11,165 nucleotides of DNA, from the NCBI GenBank assembly GCA_003990745.1, contig RBNI01006589.1, forward strand, positions 1 to 11,165. Direction: 5' to 3'. The notes below the pieces were generated by a model. That model did no database searches. It saw nothing but the letters and a program-made list of their open reading frames with translations, and had not been told where the DNA came from. How positions within the stretch are numbered: position 1 is the first letter of the stretch; every line of letters starts with the position of its first letter. Position numbers and translations under genes: made by a program. Below, piece after piece: positions 8,255 through 11,165 of this stretch. This stretch comes from Jimgerdemannia flammicorona (Eukaryota; Mucoromycota; Endogonomycetes; Endogonales; Endogonaceae).

Positions 8255-8323
8255 ACAGAAAGAACGTGTCCCCCATAAACCGGGTTTTCAATGCTACAAA
8301 ACGATCGACATACTACAAGAGCC

Positions 8324-8338
8324 CGGTGTCGGGGTCCG
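8324..8338. promoter_or_regulatory. CGG-N9-CCG site, array unit 2
   Basis: CGGTGTCGGGGTCCG: the spacer differs from the other units but the CGG/CCG ends and their spacing are kept. Confidence 0.35.
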
Positions 8339-8428
8339 AGTGTCGGGGTCTAACTAATAATTATACCCCATAATGCGAGTTTTCGATGTTACATGACAAT
8401 CGACATACAACTAAGACAGGATGGGATT

Positions 8429-8443
8429 CGGTGTCAGAGTCCG
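8429..8443. promoter_or_regulatory. CGG-N9-CCG site, array unit 3
   Basis: CGGTGTCAGAGTCCG, followed by ACAG. It includes the near-palindrome TGTCAGAGTCCGACA, with 6 of 7 base pairs matching. Confidence 0.4.
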
Positions 8444-8546
8444 ACAGAAAGGACGTGTCATGATCCAACCAATGGTTTATTCCCTAAAAATACCCCACAA
8501 ACCGAAGCTTCGACGATCGACTTATCATTAGAGAGGGGAGGGTGTT

Positions 8547-8561
8547 CGGTGTCAGAGTCCG
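8547..8561. promoter_or_regulatory. CGG-N9-CCG site, array unit 4
   Basis: Identical 15-mer to unit 3. Confidence 0.4.
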
Positions 8562-8654
8562 ACAGAAAAGACGTATCGATCCAACCAAGTTTATTCAATT
8601 AAAAATACCCCACAAACCGAGATTTCGATGTTACAAGACCACTGGAGAGGGGTT

Positions 8655-8669
8655 CGGTGTCAGAGTCCG
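8655..8669. promoter_or_regulatory. CGG-N9-CCG site, array unit 5
   Basis: Identical 15-mer to units 3 and 4. It is the closest to the gene, about 400 bp upstream of the start codon. Confidence 0.4.
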
Positions 8670-8924
8670 ACAGAAAAGACGTGTCGGGTCCAATTAATAG
8701 TTTATTCCCTAAAAAAATACCCTATAAACTGAGGGAAAGACGCCAACGCAATCCGGGTAGGAATCAGAGCCAGAAATAGAACACGCAAAGAAGCGTACGC
8801 ACACCACCGTGGAAATAGATGAAAAAAAATGCTGTATAATGTAATCCTAAAAATATCTCACACCCTTCCATTGTCCTGGTTGCGAATCCAACTCTGTGCA
8901 GCCTTGATGTAATCCATGATTGAG

Positions 8925-8930
8925 TATAAA
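8925..8930 (+). promoter_or_regulatory. TATA box of the secreted-protein gene
   Basis: TATAAA in the context GAGTATAAAAACC, 142 bp upstream of the ATG at 9072. The leader from about 8944 is rich in CTTCCTCA/CAACTT-type pyrimidine repeats, as in many strongly expressed fungal genes. Transcription probably starts in or just before that tract. Confidence 0.55.
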
Positions 8931-9071
8931 AACCACCGGCAGCTCCCCCGCCCAACTTCCTCACTTATCTCAACCTTCCTCATTCAACTTCACCTTCCTC
9001 ACTCAACTCCATCTCAAGCGATCAATCGCATAAAAAATCCAACTCTCGATCCCAGAAACTGACCCAAAACC

Positions 9072-9455
9072 ATGAAGATCTTTGCCGCCATGACCATGCT
9101 CGTCGCTGCTGCCGCCGCCGCTGCCGTCCTCCCAACTGCCCCTCCCACTGACGTTAACAAAACTGACGTCTCAGTCGCTTCATATAATACCGACACACTG
9201 TGTACTGGTAAAGACTTTACCGGAAATTGCCAAACATACTACCCAAATTACGACACCTGTTACAGCATCGTGGAACCGTACATTTCCAACTTGTTCTCGG
9301 CGCGAGTTTCGGGAGTAGCTTGTTATCTATATAACGGCTACAACTGTGATGGTGCAGCTCAATGCATCGACTACCAGGGATACCGCGACATGACTAATGT
9401 TCCATCCAAGCATACCATCTACTGTCCGTCCAATGCTCCTTCTCTTTGCCCTTGA
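9072..9455 (+). CDS. Small secreted cysteine-rich protein, 127 residues
   Basis: The start ATG has a good fungal context (CAAAACCATG). Residues 1 to about 18 form a signal peptide (Lys2, hydrophobic core, seven alanines), so export by the secretory pathway is expected. The mature part starts with a Pro/Thr-rich stretch and an N-K-T sequon (Asn29). It then has eight cysteines at 44, 53, 63, 84, 92, 98, 118 and 126, enough for four disulfides. The pattern LC-x4-F-x-G-x-C, then TCYSI, then AC-x-LY, then C-x-G resembles a broad class of fungal small secreted proteins with a beta/gamma-crystallin-like fold. That resemblance is from memory and tentative. No intron is needed. Function is unknown; such proteins include effectors, antimicrobials and cell-wall proteins. 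The gene sits between two PLA2 relics and downstream of the repeat array. Confidence 0.85.
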   Translation: MKIFAAMTMLVAAAAAAAVLPTAPPTDVNKTDVSVASYNTDTLCTGKDFTGNCQTYYPNYDTCYSIVEPYISNLFSARVSGVACYLYNGYNCDGAAQCIDYQGYRDMTNVPSKHTIYCPSNAPSLCP

Positions 9456-9990
9456 GCATATTTGGTACGTATGGGTTATGTCTAAAACGTCTACGGGGGG
9501 GGTTTTTTTGTTCGGTAACAGTGATCTTTTCATCAGCCATAATTATAAACTTATACCCGCTCTCATCTCTCATTCGGATTCATGTTCCAGGTGATGTCAG
9601 CGTGTTCGGGGAGGTCGACATGATCGAGGAGGTCAGCATGGTTGGTCATAGGCTGAAGATTGATGGGAGAGTTGTGTAAGAGGCTTGGTGGGTAGTTTGC
9701 ATATGAAAGTGTTCCTGATCTCTGGAAGCTGTAATTATATTTTAGGAAATGTGTTCGTATTTCCTTCCTGGTAAATACGTTATGCGATATCGTAACTCTT
9801 CTGCATTCAATATTTATCCAAAATATAGCTTAAAGTAGTTTCATATAAATATCCCAGCAACTTGTCTGAATAAATGACAGTTCAATAACTTCAGGGCAAA
9901 AAAATTTCAAAGAAGTCAGCACCGAATAGTAGAATTAGTGCCTGTGAGATATAGAGATAAAGGATCTCGTTTTAAGCCATTTTTTGAGAT
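9456..9990 (+). other. 3' flank of the secreted-protein gene, no recognised gene
   Basis: It holds a G8-T7 homopolymer junction near 9493-9508. Three imperfect repeats of a GAGGTCAGCATG-like word occur around 9594-9640. Short frames here look like chance. Confidence 0.5.
9869..9874 (+). promoter_or_regulatory. Possible polyadenylation signal AATAAA
   Basis: AATAAA occurs about 415 bp after the stop codon of the secreted-protein gene. That is far for a fungal 3' UTR and fungal signals are loose, so the link is weak. Confidence 0.2.
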
Positions 9991-10221
9991 TTGCCTTCTA
10001 TTATTGCCCTCAAAGAACTTTACGACAAAGGTGACACCTTTCAGGAGTATGACGCCCATGCCAATGTGGAGGATCAAGATTTGATCGTCCAAATTTCTGG
10101 CGTAGGTGAAATTCAATTTTCGAGGTGCAGGAATGTGGGCGTGCGGGTCATACGAGAAAGTTGCGGACGAATAACGCAAGTGATGAAAGGCAAAAATTTG
10201 TTATATTTGTGTCAGTGCTAA
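9991..10221 (+). CDS. Unrecognised 76-codon open frame (doubtful)
   Basis: The frame begins at an ATT rather than an ATG. It reads a hydrophilic stretch (KELYDKGDTFQEYDAHANVE) followed by IVQISGVGEIQFSRC. I do not recognise it. No signal peptide or domain is visible. An overlapping minus-strand frame of similar length exists, so coding is unproven. It could be the last exon or a relic of a lost gene, or chance. Confidence 0.15.
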   Translation: MPSIIALKELYDKGDTFQEYDAHANVEDQDLIVQISGVGEIQFSRCRNVGVRVIRESCGRITQVMKGKNLLYLCQC

Positions 10222-10389
10222 TTTGGAGGCTGGTGTTATGGGGTCTCAGTGGACGGTGGCGGGCGGAATGTGCTTGCTTGAGGAGTGATACGCCCCTAGT
10301 AATACCGGTTTTATTTCCTCACCAAACGCCCACGATTCAATGGCGCGTATTGGCATTTACACTCTCTTGATTTGAAATACTCCCAAAAC
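10222..10389 (+). promoter_or_regulatory. Upstream region of PLA2 relic B
   Basis: This region precedes the start codon of copy B and is absent from copy A, whose homology begins inside the signal peptide. No clear TATA box was found. The start context is CCCAAAACATG. Confidence 0.3.
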
Positions 10390-10602
10390 ATGATCTCCAC
10401 CAAGTTCTCAGCTTTCTTCGCTCTCCTGTTCCTTCTGGTTATATTCACAGGTGTTGTTCATTCCCGAGGGTCCCACTCAACGATCTATCCAGTGATATCA
10501 AGGATGCGGAGCAAGCATTCCAAGCCCTCGATCTACTACGGCCATTGACGCCGGTGATGAAGCCTGCAGGGCCCACGACAAATGCTACGATCGCTATGGC
10601 TG
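10390..10602 (+). pseudogene. Secreted phospholipase A2 relic, copy B
   Basis: The ATG at 10390 opens a clear signal peptide (ISTKFSAFFALLFLLVIFTG, then VVHS, residues 2-25). The frame then departs from the PLA2 sense and ends at TGA 10546-10548 after 52 codons. The PLA2-like sense continues in other frames: SSDIKDAEQAFQA from 10488, then DEACRAHDKCYDRYG up to TGA 10601-10603. The active-site His-Asp pair (CAC 10573-10575, GAC 10576-10578) and both flanking cysteines of CxxHDxCY are intact. About 55 bp present in copy A, covering the YGNCCGP part, are missing, as is the 3' coding end (about 49 bp). The 52-residue frame could still yield a secreted peptide if transcribed. The family call is from motifs; truffle TbSP1 is the closest enzyme I recall. 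Confidence 0.7.
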
Positions 10603-11128
10603 AATTGGAGGTTTTTTACGCCAAAAGCTACGGATTTTTCGTCGATTGATATCGTACTTCGCCTAGCAAGAGTACAGATTTGTAAGTTCATATGGATTGA
10701 TTGACGTTTGCCGACGTAATGATGACGTTTACATTTTGAGCTGCTGACTTCAAGGTGTAAAACTGATCATTCCACAGTTTACCAAAACCTAAACACGACG
10801 ATCTGCGGCGCTAGCGATCACCCTTCACATTTACAATGTACTCCCCGGATGGATCTACCATATGTTTCCAATTACTTTGTCAACTAAACAGATCGAAGTG
10901 ATGTATAAGTACAACTAAATCGAGTTAAATCATGATGCGGTAGTGCCGTGAAAACAATGAACATGTTCACTAAGTGGGCGCTTCGCTCACCGGGCATGAA
11001 TGAAACATGATTTGAATTCGATAATCACCATGAAACCTACACTTTGCCTTATAATCTACAAGTCGGTTCGCCCATCCGCGCGATCCACCTGTTGATGTAA
11101 GCAACAAGATACACTTTTTTTAATGAAA
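10408..11128 (+). repeat. Direct segmental duplication, copy B
   Basis: Partner of 6751-7478 in the same orientation, offset about 3.65 kb. It includes the PLA2 relic and roughly 530 bp of 3' flank. Indels between the copies include an insertion, TTCACTAAGT-like, near 10965-10978, and losses near 11000-11013. The pair ends in T/A-rich runs on both sides. Confidence 0.9.
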
Positions 11129-11165
11129 AATAAATATATATATATATTTTTTTTTAAAGAAAAAA
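11113..11165. repeat. Poly(T), AT-dinucleotide and poly(A) low-complexity tract
   Basis: A T7 run, then ATATAT repeats, then T and A runs close the window. The equivalent place after copy A (7459-7498) is also a T/A homopolymer tract. Confidence 0.7.

Larger units (their letters stand above)
8226..8734 (+). repeat. Degenerate tandem array, five units of about 84-118 bp
   Basis: Each unit starts with a core close to CGGTGTCAGAGTCCGACAG. Most continue with AARGACGTGTC, then TTTATTCCCTAAAAATACCCC, ACAAACCGAG and TTTCGATGTTACAAGAC. Cores begin at 8240, 8324, 8429, 8547 and 8655, spaced 84, 105, 118 and 108 bp. Unit 2 is the most divergent in its GACAGAAAG part. The array lies upstream of the secreted-protein gene and contains no gene of its own. 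Confidence 0.9.

Noticed and set aside
8393..8602. Plus-strand 69-codon frame inside the tandem array
   Set aside because: It merely translates repeat units with variable length, so the frame is not kept between units.
8226..8734. CRISPR-like array
   Set aside because: Units have uneven lengths, both 'repeat' and 'spacer' parts are repeated, and the context is fungal.
8764..8964. Minus-strand 66-codon frame over the secreted-protein promoter
   Set aside because: It covers the TATA box and leader of the plus-strand gene and has no supporting feature.
9492..9508. G8-T7 homopolymer junction as a functional element
   Set aside because: A short homopolymer run alone gives no supportable function and could be a sequencing-prone site.
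9446..9679. Plus-strand frame just after the secreted-protein gene, with a GTACGT that could be a 5' splice site at about 9464
   Set aside because: The 127-residue protein ends cleanly at the last cysteine and stop; no matching acceptor plus coding continuation was convincing.

Overview
The window looks like a transposon-rich stretch of a filamentous ascomycete genome. The evidence is a long decayed LINE, a copia-type LTR, relics of a fungal-type secreted phospholipase A2 (PLA2), and a small secreted cysteine-rich protein gene with a TATA box and pyrimidine-rich leader. The PLA2 relics recall TbSP1, the known secreted PLA2 of truffles (Tuber). Together with the apparent loss of CpG in the transposon, that makes a Pezizales/truffle-like genome my best guess. 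This is an inference from memory of families, not a search result.

Layout. Positions 1 to about 5905 hold one LINE retrotransposon on the minus strand. Its poly(A) tail is the T-run at the left window edge, with a poly(A) signal about 20 bases inside it. ORF2 (3722 to 216) carries endonuclease, reverse transcriptase and C-terminal zinc-knuckle regions. It stays in one reading frame for about 3.5 kb but contains 18 premature stops. ORF1 (5643 to about 3756) has an RGG box and an RRM-like region, and it changes frame about twice. The 5' end is a 180-bp direct duplication that includes the start of ORF1. Positions 5908-6411 are AT-rich and unassigned. Positions 6412-6565 look like a copia-type LTR preceded by a purine-rich tract.

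From 6751 to the right edge is a gene neighbourhood with much higher CpG content. Two direct copies of a roughly 0.73-kb segment (A, 6751-7478; B, 10408-11128) each carry a broken PLA2 gene plus its 3' flank, and the two copies carry different deletions. Between them lies the only intact-looking gene, a 127-residue secreted protein with eight cysteines (9072-9455). About 335-830 bp upstream of its start codon is a degenerate tandem array of five units (8226-8734). Each unit keeps a CGG-N9-CCG half-site pair, the kind of site bound by dimeric fungal zinc-cluster regulators.

How the parts relate. The LINE and LTR are dead elements. The secreted-protein gene sits between two dead PLA2 duplicates and may be driven or modulated by the upstream array. 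No tRNA, rRNA or CRISPR array was seen.
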